This document shows positions 43,301-53,442 of a stretch of 64,000 nucleotides of DNA, piece by piece. Made by a program: the position numbers and the translations under genes. The notes under the pieces were generated by a model. It was not told the origin of the DNA. It made no database searches and worked only from the letters and a program-made list of their open reading frames with translations. The DNA comes from Micractinium sp. NFX-FRZ (lineage: Eukaryota; Chlorophyta; Trebouxiophyceae; Chlorellales; Chlorellaceae), in NCBI GenBank assembly GCA_029339195.1, contig JAPTJF010000178.1, positions 1 to 64,000 of the forward strand, read 5' to 3'. Positions within the stretch are counted from its first letter, which is position 1, and the number at the start of each line of letters is the position of its first letter.

Positions 43301-45102
43301 GAAGCAGCAGCAGGGGCAGCAGCAGGGGTAGCAGCAGGGGCAGCAGAAGGGGCAGCAGCAGGGGTAGCAGCAGGGGCAGCAGAAGGGGCAGCAGCAGGGG
43401 CAGCAGCAGCGCTACGCAGTGGCAGGCCGGGCCTCACAAGTGTCGTTGTGGGAGCCAGGGGTGGTCATGAACTTGACGTAGCTGCCGGGAAGCAGGGGGG
43501 TGGGGGGAAGGTTGGGTGAGGAAGGGGGGCAAGCGCCAGGCGGGAGGGGGCAGGTGGCTCACTCCCAGCCCTCTCTTAACTCTGCACATGCCCCTGCCCG
43601 CTCACAGCAGCGGGAGGCCTCCCTTGCTGCCCCCTCACGCTGTCCCATGCAATGGCAGCAGCCCGTCTTCCAATTTGCACACACACATGTGTGTACACAC
43701 ATACACACACACATTTTGAATGTGAGACCAGACTCAACACATCAGCACAACCACCCCTGCCCGCCTCACTCCTGCAGGAAGCCGTCCTCCGTGTAGCCGC
43801 CGCGCTGCGCCATGCCGCGGGTCACCACGCGGGTGCACAGCGCGTTCAGCGTGTTCTCACCGGCCGCCATCCCCTCGTGGTAGTGCACCCCCTGCTTGCC
43901 CCACCTGCGCTGGGGGCCACATGCACATGCACGCTGACATCAGACAGCTGGCGCTGCTGTGGGTGCTGCTGTGGGCGCTGTGCATCCCGCACCATCAGCC
44001 GAACAGGCAGCAGCTGTGTCGAGCAGAGTGCCGGTAGTACAGAGATGTGCAGTGCTGCCTGCTGCCAGGGCGCCGCATCAAAGTCAGCAGAGTGGCAGGC
44101 ACGGTGGGCCCGCTGCTGCCCGCATGCCAAGGCGATGGGCCCAAGCCCGATGTGCGTGCTGTGCACGCTGCGCTGCCCACCTGTCGTGCTTGCCGTGGTT
44201 GATGACGTCGCCGATGATGCGGCCCCCCTGCCCACCCCGCCCGTGGCCCCCCGTGTTTGACACGCTCATGATGGAGCCTTCACAAAGTGAAAGGAAGGGG
44301 GTACAGGGGCAAAGGGAAACCTTGTGCACTAAGAAAGCTCGCTGGGGGCCCTCGAGTTTGGCAACCATGCCAGCAGCTCTTCAGGCGGCACGATGCACTG
44401 TAGGCCTTTGTGCGCCGCCTTGGCCTACCGCCAGACCTAGTGTAGCCTGAATGCACTGCTGTGGGCGCAAGTGCGCTGCACTTGTTACAACACATCGTCT
44501 ACATCTCACCTGGGTGCACCGGCTTGGGGGCCTCGTATTTGGTGATGGTGCCAAAGTCACGCCGCAGCACGCTGGGCTGGTAGTACCTGATGAGAGATAG
44601 AGGCAGAGGGACAGAGAGGAAGAAATGGCCAGTTGGCTGTCGCGCTGACAGGCGGCGGCCAGTCAGACTGCAGCAGCTGCACTGATTGGCAGGCGTGGAT
44701 TTCGGGGACAGCAGGAGGCAGCAGCTAGCCAGGCGGCAGCCATCCAGCAGCCCCGGACACACCGACTCACCAGTGCACCGGCATTGAGAGCGCATCGGCG
44801 ATGTAGACACCTGGCAGGGTGCGGGAGGGGCCAGTGCACAGTATCGAATTGGCCGAAGTCAGAAGACGTGAGGCCAGCGCACCCTGCCAGCAGGCATCCA
44901 CCACCCAGCATCAGCACAGCGTACCCGCTCCCAGCCCGCTCCCGCCGCCGCTGCACCGCTGCCTGCGGCCCCGCACTGCTGCGTGCCCAGCCAATGGCGC
45001 CGCCTTTGCGGTGCTCCAATAGTTATAGTGCTGCAACTCACCCCATAGAGCGCCACGCACACGGTCCAGCGTTGCCGGCGAAACCACAGGCAGCGGCGGC
45101 AT
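40321..45102 (-). CDS. ADP-ribosylglycohydrolase (ARH / crystallin-J1 fold) family protein
   Basis: 385 aa over 13 exons: 45102-45042, 44810-44771, 44586-44510, 44277-44181, 43904-43770, 43481-43438, 42934-42904, 42690-42655, 42381-42219, 41814-41724, 41344-41257, 40863-40755, 40506-40321. The family normally removes ADP-ribose from proteins or metabolites using two magnesium ions. Landmarks: RGALWGVYIADALSMPVHWY at the N-terminus (family GALxGDAxG region), GSHNDTYAESFHRDFF, GHNTASIGG, and NVGGENCHRGSALGAI, matching the GG[DE]N-C-H-R-G box of bacterial ARH proteins. Several exons are tiny (31, 36, 40 and 44 nt), yet all phases agree. The first metal site differs from classical ARH (IADAL where GDALG is usual), so activity is not assured. 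The start is MPPLPVV; an in-frame ATG at 45273 would add 57 residues of doubtful value. Confidence 0.85.
43281..43416. repeat. GCAGCAGGG-type minisatellite in an intron
   Basis: Imperfect 9- to 18-bp units built from CAGCAGGGG, GGTAGCAG and CAGAAGGGG fill this part of the intron between the 44-nt and 31-nt exons of the ADP-ribosylglycohydrolase gene. A neighbouring intron has a CA/TG dinucleotide stretch at about 43678-43714. Confidence 0.8.
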
Positions 45103-45957
45103 TCCCTCAAGAGCAATGTGCGCGTGGGCCGGCAGCCAGGAAATCAAGAATGGCAACAGCTCGAGGATATTAGCGCTGCCAATCGTTGCCTCGTTTCCAT
45201 GGAGGCGTGCCAACCTGGCGGCGCAGCACAGCATGGGGCGAAGCAGCCCAACTGACCAGAACAACTGGTGCATGCAGCATCACGCAGATTCAATAGTGCT
45301 ATTACATACTGCTGTCAATGCGCAGTGGTTTGTAATGCAGCTGGGGGAGGGGGACAGCGGGAGTATGCGGCAGGGAGGCAAGGCAGGGGGAGCATGATCA
45401 TGAAACATAGAGGCAAGCAATTGAGCAAAGGATGGGGTTGTGACAGTGACATAGCCCCTTCATCTCAGCAGGGGGCTGGGGTGAGCTGCTGACAGCTGGC
45501 GCTGGCGCGTCTCCGCGCACGGGCGCCAGGCAGCCGAGGCGGGTGAAAAAGGGGGGAGGTTGAGGGGCACAAAGAGAGGGATGGAGGGGCAGTTGGGTAC
45601 TCGTAACACAAAGGTCGGCAGTTTGGGATAGTTGGGATGGGGGGTCAGGGATGAGTGTGGGGTGGCCAGCGAATTTGGGTCTGCACCCAAGCAGTGCGTA
45701 CTACTGTCAGTGCGTTCAAACAGCTAGGCGTACGTTGGTGCGAGTGGGGTAGGTGGGCGGGGTGAGTGGGAGGAAAAAACTGGGCTGGCGCAGCATCTCA
45801 AGCCACCTCCCAGCCCAGCGTCGGTCGTGGGCCTGCCCATGAGAGCAGGCGAACAATGGCAATGCCTAGTGCCGCTGCTGCTGGCAAATCAGCCGAATGA
45901 GTACAACACAGCGGGTACAGCCAACAATGCTTTTAGTCACCATGCCATTCGAAGCGG
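45103..45957. other. Intergenic: ADP-ribosylglycohydrolase upstream and LPMO 3' region
   Basis: No coding region is supported apart from a possible upstream extension of the glycohydrolase (in-frame ATG at 45273). The right part should hold the LPMO 3' UTR. A minus-strand TGTAA (TTACA at 45302-45306) is about 650 nt past the LPMO stop. Confidence 0.5.
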
Positions 45958-48900
45958 CTACTCCTGCCGCCGGCGCCGGCGCCGCCCGTTGATCACAGTT
46001 GTAAAGCGCCGGTTGACGGGTGGCGGCGGGGCGGGGCGGGAATTACGGCGGAGGAGAGGGGGCCTCTGCTGCCTGCACACCGAAGGGCAGCCATGCAGGG
46101 ATGTCGTGCACATGTTGAGAGGATCTTCAATGGGTGCACACCCCACCCTCTGAGCCTGGGCGCCGGCGCAGTAGCGTAGGTGGTGTCGTGAACAAGTGGC
46201 TCCGGCAGGCTGGACTGCACGCGCACCCACACAAGCACCCACACACGCATGCGCACACACGCTTGGTGAGCACACACGCTTGGTGAGCACCCGTAAGGGC
46301 ATGCGACGCTTGGGCATGCGATGTGTGCTGGGGCCCTATGCAGGACGTGGCACCCCCAAGCAGGTTGTGGCACCCACCTGGAGGGCGGCGGCGGTGGCGG
46401 GGGCGTGGCGACAGGCGGCGGGGGGCTGTAGTAGCCGTAATAATATTCCTCCGGTTTGTAGTCACCCTCGCGAATGGGGGGAGGGGAAGGAGGCGGCGGC
46501 GGTTGCCCCAGCGGCAGCGGTGGAGGGCTCCGTGGCGGCGGCTGCAGGTTGCTGCTGGCCTTTGGCGGCGGGGGTGGGGGTGGAGGGCTGCTGGCCTTTG
46601 ACGGCGGGGGTGGAGGGCTGCTGGCCTTTGGCGGCGGGGGCGGGGGTGGAGGGCTGGCTGTGGGCGGGTCGACCACTGGGGAGTCGGCTAGGCACACGGT
46701 TTGGCTGGCAAAGTTGCAGTTCTGGACGCGCTCATCATACAGGAGGCTGCTGGGGCAGGCCTTGTAGGCTGAGATTCCGGACACGCATTGGAAGAAGCCC
46801 TGCGGGGGAAGACAGAGGCTTGCGGGAAGAAGGTGAGGCGGAGGCGGGGGCACAGCATGGCGAGGAAGAGGTGCTGCTGGTGTGTTCACATCATGGTGCT
46901 GAGCAAAATAGAGTGGTGGCACGAGGCAATGATGACAGGGCAGGAGCAGTGTAGGGACACCGCCAGCAGAGTTGCACAAATCCCAGCTGACATCCGAAGT
47001 GGGAAGGCCGAGAGCCCAGCTTCACGCTTCGAATGGAAAGTGGTCTGCCAGCTAAGCATGCACAGCATGCAGTGCACGGCCGGCTAGGCATGCACACACA
47101 TGCCTGCCCACCTGGCAGCCCGACTTGGTGTCGGCAAAGGTGCCAACCTGGCCCTTCCACTCGCAGAAGCAGCGGGCGTCGGCGGCGGGGCACGGGTGGC
47201 CGCCCGGCAGGACGGGCGGGCTGCAGGGAGGCGAGAAGCGGGGGTCCAGTGAGAGAGAGCGTCACAGCCTACAGGTCGTATGCACGCTGCCAGCCAGAGA
47301 ATGCAACCTCCGGCCCCCATCCCCCTGCTGGACAGCCTGTGGTGTCGGGAAACGTGCACAGGTGGCAGCAACAGGGCCTGCATGGGGGAGGCGCACCTCG
47401 GGGGCGGAGGAGGGGCGGGCGAGGGTGGGGGCCTGGTTGGCGGGCTTGGCGGCGATGGTGGGGCTGGGGGCGGGGACGGCGTGCTGCAGGGCATAACAAA
47501 GGGGCAGGGCACGGGCAGCCATGAGGAGAGTGAGGATTGGCAAACACAGCTGGCCTGGCTTCGTTTCAGTATGGTCCGTGGCCCAAGGCCTGGCAGGCAG
47601 GCCGGCGACGGCGCAAAGCGTGCACAGCGCGGAGGCAGCCAACCCACTTGGCGCGGGGCGTGGTGCGGATGTCGGCGCAGTTCCAAAACTCCTGCACGTC
47701 ATCAGCAACAGCAGTTGGCAGCCCGCCAGAGTCAACACATCGTCATAGCTGCAACAAAAGTGTGCTTCAGCAGTGGCCTCGCCCCCCCCAGCGCCTGGGT
47801 GCCGCCGGGTACGGGTGCCCGTGCGCTCCCAGGCGCTTTGGCAGGTTGAGCAATACAGGGAAAGGCGGAGTGGGCTGGCGGCAGCTGCAGGCCCGCAACA
47901 TCACTGTGCATGATTTCATAAACAGTTGGTTTATGCATAGGTTAAAAAAATCCTTTTAATTTTTACCAATAGAAGCTGACGGCGCACCTCTGGGTAAGGG
48001 GCGTTGGGACCGCAGTCGGGGAGCGGCGATTGGGCATACAGCGTCGGCGTGCCGGGAGGCGTGCAGGAGTTGCCAGTGACCCAGTGCCTACAGGGCAGGG
48101 CAAGGGAGGGGGAAACTCCTGGTGTTGTAACACCCTCTGCCTGGGCATGTGATGAGCTATAGCGACTGGATTGACTGGTGAGCCGGGAACGCTGGTGCAG
48201 GCAGCGGTTTGACACCAAAGCACGGGCAGGCGGCCCGTTGGCAGCACTTGCTTTCTGCCTGCATTTGCAGTTGGTGACGTCACCAGATGCTGGCCGTGCC
48301 AGGCGCAGCACAGCTGGCGTGGCAGCAGATTTGCCGAAGTCACTCAATCGGCCTGCCAGCTGGCACAGCCCAGCTGGCACAGCACAGCTGGCACGGCACA
48401 GCTGGCAGCCCAGCCTGCCAGCTGGCACGCGCAGAGCATGCTCGATGGCTGCCCAGGCCAGCGCTGCAGCTGCCCACTCGGCGATGGTGTCTCACTCACC
48501 ATTGCATCACGCAGCGTGCAACCACGCCGTCACACCGCAGGCCGTCAGGGACTGTGTAGTAATAGGTGGAGGTTGGGGTGTTCATGTTAAAGTTGTAACC
48601 CTGCAGCACGAGCGGGAGCGGGGCGGCCGCGGGGGGCAGGGGGGTGGGGTGAGGGGGAGGGGAGTGAGGCTGAGGAGGGGCGCCCGAAAGCGGCGGCCGG
48701 GGGTGGCTGTGTTGGCCAGCAGCAGGGTTGGCACGGGGTTCCTCCGCAGGCCCGGTGCAGTTGGCTATTAAGCTGTGGAGTGTCATCATGGGCACACAGC
48801 AGCACACACTGTGGCAGGCAGGCAGGCTGGCAGTGCGCACGCTGCACCGCAGGCCAGCCAGCCAAGCTGCCTGGCAGCCTGCCAGCTGTGCACTCAACCA

Positions 48901-50477
48901 CATGTGTGTTCATCCGTGCATGGGAACGGGGTCCTATGGGATTTCGCCATGTAACAGTACCGAAGAAGTATCGAACCTCTGACATCTTCATCCGTGCACG
49001 TCTCCACACGAAGCCGGCCCTATGAACCTTCCAGCCTCACAGCTGTCACACCAGCTCACAACACCACAGCATATTATGAGCCCTTCCAACACCGCCGCCA
49101 CTCACCGTCCAGGTGGTGAAGTTAAGGTACGCGTACTGCTGGTACGGCGCCTGGGCCTGAGGGTGCGGCGCCTGTACCATCACGTACTGCAGGCATGAGG
49201 GAAATGGATGATGGGGCAGGGGTGGGTGCGGCACCAACACACTTGCACACACTTGCACACACACACACAATCCTGCCACAACAACCATGCCTGAGCACAC
49301 GTGCCGCAGCTTCATCGCTCCCCGCCCAGGCGGCTGGTACACAAAGGCGCCCCCTCAAGGCACCCCCTCCAACAAGGTTCACGCTGCCTGGTGGATTCGC
49401 ATGCATAGCAAGTGAGCCCTCCCCGCCGCTGCATCCCCATGAATGTCCCACCTGGTTGAAGCACTCGTTCGACAGCTGCGCCTTCTCCGCCTGCGCCCAC
49501 GTCTGCCCCTCCCCGGGCGCCAGGATGCGGCAGATGCGGAACTGGAAGCGCCCGTTGTGGTGGGCGGTGATGCCGATGCGGATCTCCATCACGCTTCCCT
49601 CCTCATACACGCCGCCAATCTCCTCTGCAATTGCAGCCAAGGCGGGAGATGCAAATTTGGGGCAACGCTGGCAATGCAAGCAAGCGGCGGCAGCAAGACA
49701 AGCGAGCAGGCAGGGCAGGGCAGCGCGGCTGCGAACCTGAGCTTGGAGCGGCTATGTTCTGGTTGGCTAGGCAAGGCAGCGCATCTGTGCTCCGGCTTTG
49801 CGCAATACCCGCACTGGCATGGCATGAGATGGGCTGGCAGCCCCACTGGCCGGCGCGCCCCGTCCACACGCACACCCAGCGCTCACTCACCTGTGGCATA
49901 CCGCCCGCCTGCCTCGTGGTCCCTTGCAGTGTCAATGGTGGGCTTCACTCCGTCCTTGTAAAACATGTCGCCACACAGGCCATTCACCCCGGCAGGCCAC
50001 GTCAGCGCCCCGTTGTCGCTGACCTGGCCGGGGCCGCCCGCCGCCAGGCAGTGCGGGCAATAATTCCTGCAGCAAACCGGCGCAGACAGAGGCAATGTGG
50101 CTGCCTTGGGGACATGGGCCAGCCGGTGTGGCTGCATCCTGCAAAGACTGCGGCCTCCGCAAACAACGTAACAAGAGCCCTGGCACACCTGCAAGCGGGA
50201 GGGTGGCGGGTGCATGAGGTCCCCTGGGCACCCGCCCCACCAAGCTCACGGCAGCACAGGCAAAGCTCTCTCCAGCTGCCCCTGCGCACCAGTAGCTCTC
50301 GTCCTTGGCCTGCTTCTCTTGTGGTGTGCGGGGGTAGAAGGTGGAATGGATGAAGTTGCGGCTGGCAGGCAAGCTCATGTAGCCGTGCGCTGCGGCACGG
50401 GGCAGCGCTGCCAGCGCCAACAATGCCACAGCAAGGGCCCCGGCGGCCGCCTGCTGCAGCAGTACTCCCCTCGCCAT
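45958..50477 (-). CDS. Secreted lytic polysaccharide monooxygenase with CBM14-like chitin-binding domain
   Basis: 585 aa, exons 50477-50250, 50188-49891, 49624-49452, 49186-49106, 48600-48500, 48087-47988, 47691-47648, 47483-47397, 47220-47112, 46799-46378, 46072-45958. LPMOs cleave crystalline polysaccharides oxidatively with one copper ion. A signal peptide (1-30, ending PRAAA) precedes His31 in HGYMSLPASRN, the expected N-terminal copper ligand. ITAHHNGRFQFRIC near 194-207 gives the second His. YTVPDGLRCD and WHWVTGNSC are conserved near the end of the fold, best matching AA15-type/LPMO_10 proteins. A Pro-rich linker follows, then a Cys-patterned module (CFCEWKG; GFFQCVSGISAYKACPSSL) resembling CBM14, a PPPP-rich hydroxyproline-like stretch, and a basic tail (RRRRRRQE). 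Exon 2 includes an in-frame 42-residue Cys-rich insertion of doubtful status. Likely role: cell-wall or chitin/chitosan remodelling (inference). Confidence 0.87.
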
Positions 50478-51056
50478 GCCTGCGGCAGCAGGCGTGGTGT
50501 GGTGCATGGGGCACATTGAAGGGGCAGCATCGAGGGGACGAAGGGCAGGAGCAGCTGCTGGCTGCCTGGGCAGGTGCTTGTGCATGCTGGGCTGGGGGGG
50601 TCCGGGGTGTGACTTTGACCGCAGCAGCAGGCACTGCCCTTCTTACAACCTCCGATGTGCGTGCACGCGGCACAAGCTGCAGCAGCACAAAGCCAGGAGC
50701 CTTGCAAGTCAAGCAAAGATCCTTTGGCGCCCACCCAGCACGTGTGGGCAGCCATCCACGTCGCTGCCGCACCTAATCGCTCTACCAAGGCTTCCGAGCG
50801 CACTGAAAGCGCCTTGGGCCTCCCTGGCCGAGGTAACCGTCTGTGAATAGTCACGCAGACGCAGCCGCACTGACGGCAACCCGCCGCTGCATCCAGCAGT
50901 CGGAGTTTGGCAAGGCTCGATGTGGGTTGTCCGGCATTGCAGCAGGTTGGGGGTTTCAAAGCTGTCCTGTCATGCTGAGCTGGCCGGCCGGCGGAGCTCG
51001 GACGCGGCCCGCATCGTGAAGAGCGCTTGTCGTGACCATCGATCTTGCTCGATGCA
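50478..51056. other. Divergent promoter region between LPMO and HAD phosphatase
   Basis: The LPMO reads left and the HAD gene reads right from this 579-bp stretch, so it must contain both promoters and 5' UTRs. No coding region is supported. An ATG at 51052 opens a two-codon frame (ATG CAA TGA) that overlaps the HAD start, a possible minimal upstream ORF. Confidence 0.55.
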
Positions 51057-52847
51057 ATGAAGCTTTTATTCACCGACCTTGATGGAACGTGTGTGCACTA
51101 CCTGGATGGGGAGCAGTGGGGAGAGGTGGCTGAGCAGCCCACAGCGGAGGGCCTGATCCCCTGCACCTCGCTGGATGGCACCCGCACCACAGAGCTGGTC
51201 CGCCTGCCGCCCTCTGCCAGCGGTGAGTGTGGGGTGGGTGTGCCGGTGGCGGCGCAGGTGGTGCGCACCGCTGCAGCTGCCAGCCTGCTTGCAGCCCAGC
51301 AGTGCTGGCAAGTACTGCATATTCACACGACAAAGAGAACAGATGGGGTGGGTGCACCCACTGGCGGTCACAATGCAGAGGCCCCATCTGCCTGAGCATG
51401 CCAGCCCCCAAAACCACACCCAGCGCCCGAGTCAACTAAGGGGTCCCAACTTCAGGAACTACCCCTTTCTGTTGGCTGTGGGCCTGCCTGCTGACTGTGG
51501 GTACTTGCCAATCTGTATATTTGCCCACCCCCGCCCCTCCTGCAGGCGCGCAGGGCCTCATCTCCCTCGCCTCCCTGCGCCTCTATGCCGCCCTGCGCCA
51601 GCTGGGCGTCAGGCTGGTCATCATCTCAGGTGCCCGGCTGGCAACCCTGCTGGGCCGCCTGCCCAGCATCCCCGCCGCCGACGCCTTTGTTTGCGAGGGC
51701 GGCGGCCGCATCTTCTACCCAGCGCCAGCCTCCGACTGGCCCACCGCTGTCCCGCTTGTGGAGGACCATGCCTGGCGGGCGGTGCAGGCGGCAGCGGGGC
51801 CCGCCGGGCAGGAAGGCGTGCCTCCGGAGCACCGCTCCGGCGCGCTGTGGCAGCTGTACGCACGGCTGGCAGAGGCGGCGCCGGCAGCGGGGCTCAGAGT
51901 CGACGCCGCTAGCTACACAACTGCCTTCCGGGTAAAGGGGCCGGCAGAGGCGGTGGCGGCGGCGCTGCAGCAGCTTCCGCCCGGGCTGGCCACAGCCCTC
52001 AACCTGGGGGCAGCAGACGTGTTCCCAGACACCTCCGGCAAGGTGGGGTGGGAGGGGCGGCAAGGGCGGCGAGGTGGGATGCTCAAGTGGGCTGGCTGGC
52101 TGGGGGACAGGGCAGGGGGTGATGATGATGCCGTGAGTGGGATGCTGCGAGGCTGTAGGCATCAAGGCGGGGCTGCCGGTCAGCCATGCCGGTGCAGTGG
52201 CGTGGCTAGCCTCGGTGCTCCCCAGGAGACTGCGGCTGCCCACATGGCGCCCCGTCACAGGGCTGGCGCTTGCTCTTATGCAAGTACTATGCTAAAGCCG
52301 ACACCCGTGTCCCTCGTCTGGCCTAATGTGCGTTGCAGGAGAATGCGGCGCGGTACCTCATGCAGCGGTTTGGGGCGGAGACCTCGGAGTGCGGGTTCAT
52401 GTGTGGTGAGTGGGAGCAGAGCGGAGAGCAGAAGCAGAGCAGGGCGGCAGCGCAGCGGGTGTCGGCAGCTGGCAGGGCCGCGCATGCGCTGTGAACCACG
52501 CCTGCAGTGAAGCACGGCGCGCAAGGTACACCCTACCTGCCAGGCACTCTGCGCTTCCCTCCACATCCCCCATCCATCCCCTCCCCTTCCTCCACCTCCC
52601 CTTCCTCCACCTCCCCCAATCCCAATCCCCCCCTGCAGACGATGACAACGACCTGGGCCTGGCCGCCATTGTGCGCAAGGCCTACCTGCCAGGCATGACA
52701 GCCGCCTCTGTGGAGGCCGCTGTGGCGGCTGCCCCCGACCAGTTCCACGTGGCAGAGGCCCGGGGGCCATTTGGGACGGAGGAAATCCTGCGGCTGCTGG
52801 TGGGGGAGGCCATGGCGGTGCAGGGGGCGGCGGCGGGCAGCGGCTGA
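51057..52847 (+). CDS. HAD-superfamily (type IIB / Cof-like) phosphatase
   Basis: 312 aa, exons 51057-51222, 51546-52042, 52339-52405, 52639-52847. The N-terminus FTDLDGT supplies the nucleophile Asp7 and the acid/base Asp9 of HAD phosphatases. LVIISGARLATLL is the motif II region with its Ser. DDDNDLGLAAI near 244-254 corresponds to the metal-binding GDxxND motif IV. The arrangement, with a cap between motifs II and III, resembles sucrose-phosphatase, Cof and mannosyl-phosphoglycerate phosphatases; the motif III Lys is not obvious. The substrate is unknown but is likely a sugar phosphate or similar small metabolite. No targeting peptide is seen. The ATG chosen gives the DxD motif at the normal position near the N-terminus. 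Confidence 0.85.
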
Positions 52848-53442
52848 GCTCAGAGTGGGCGGCTGAATTTGGCAGTGCGCCAGGCGGGGGGCGTTGACGG
52901 CACTGGCGGACAGTTGTGCATCGCGGGTAAATGCAGGCGAGCAATGCACCCGGTCGGCTGCATCGCACCTTTGGTCTACATGCGTCTAGCATCATATTGG
53001 CTCTGCCTGGCATGCACCCCCTCCACACATGTATGACCATTTGGCAGCCCGCCCGTGGCTGCCCCAGCCCCACCCTCTGTCCGGCCGTGCACCTCCGCTG
53101 CATCTGCCTGCCTTGCGCAAGGGCATGCTACAGTATCAAATAGCAAGAGCACCATGGGAGGCAAAACAGCGGATATATGGTACAGGGAGAAGCCATCAGC
53201 CACGCAGATTTGCACGAGTGCACCAGGCGACATGAGCAGGCGGGTGGTGCGCTTGAGCAGAGGGGAGGCCACTACTCAGCAGGGGACAAAATGGTGCAGT
53301 GCAGTGCTGGCGGGCAGGCGCAGGCCAGGGTCCGTGAGCGTGCTGGGGGAGCCTTCAGGGCGGAGCAAGAGAGCGGCGGTGAACATGGGTTGGTGGGGTG
53401 AGGTGCAGCTGCCGGAAGCTATGCGTGTGTTCCTCCTTTTCA
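52848..53442. other. Convergent intergenic region (3' ends of HAD and BSD genes)
   Basis: No coding region, TGTAA signal or notable repeat is visible in this stretch. It should contain both 3' untranslated regions. Confidence 0.6.

Noticed and set aside
45103..45273. N-terminal extension of the ADP-ribosylglycohydrolase (MHQLFWSV...)
   Set aside because: Open but unlike family N-termini; the shorter MPPLPVV start fits better, though the extension is not excluded.
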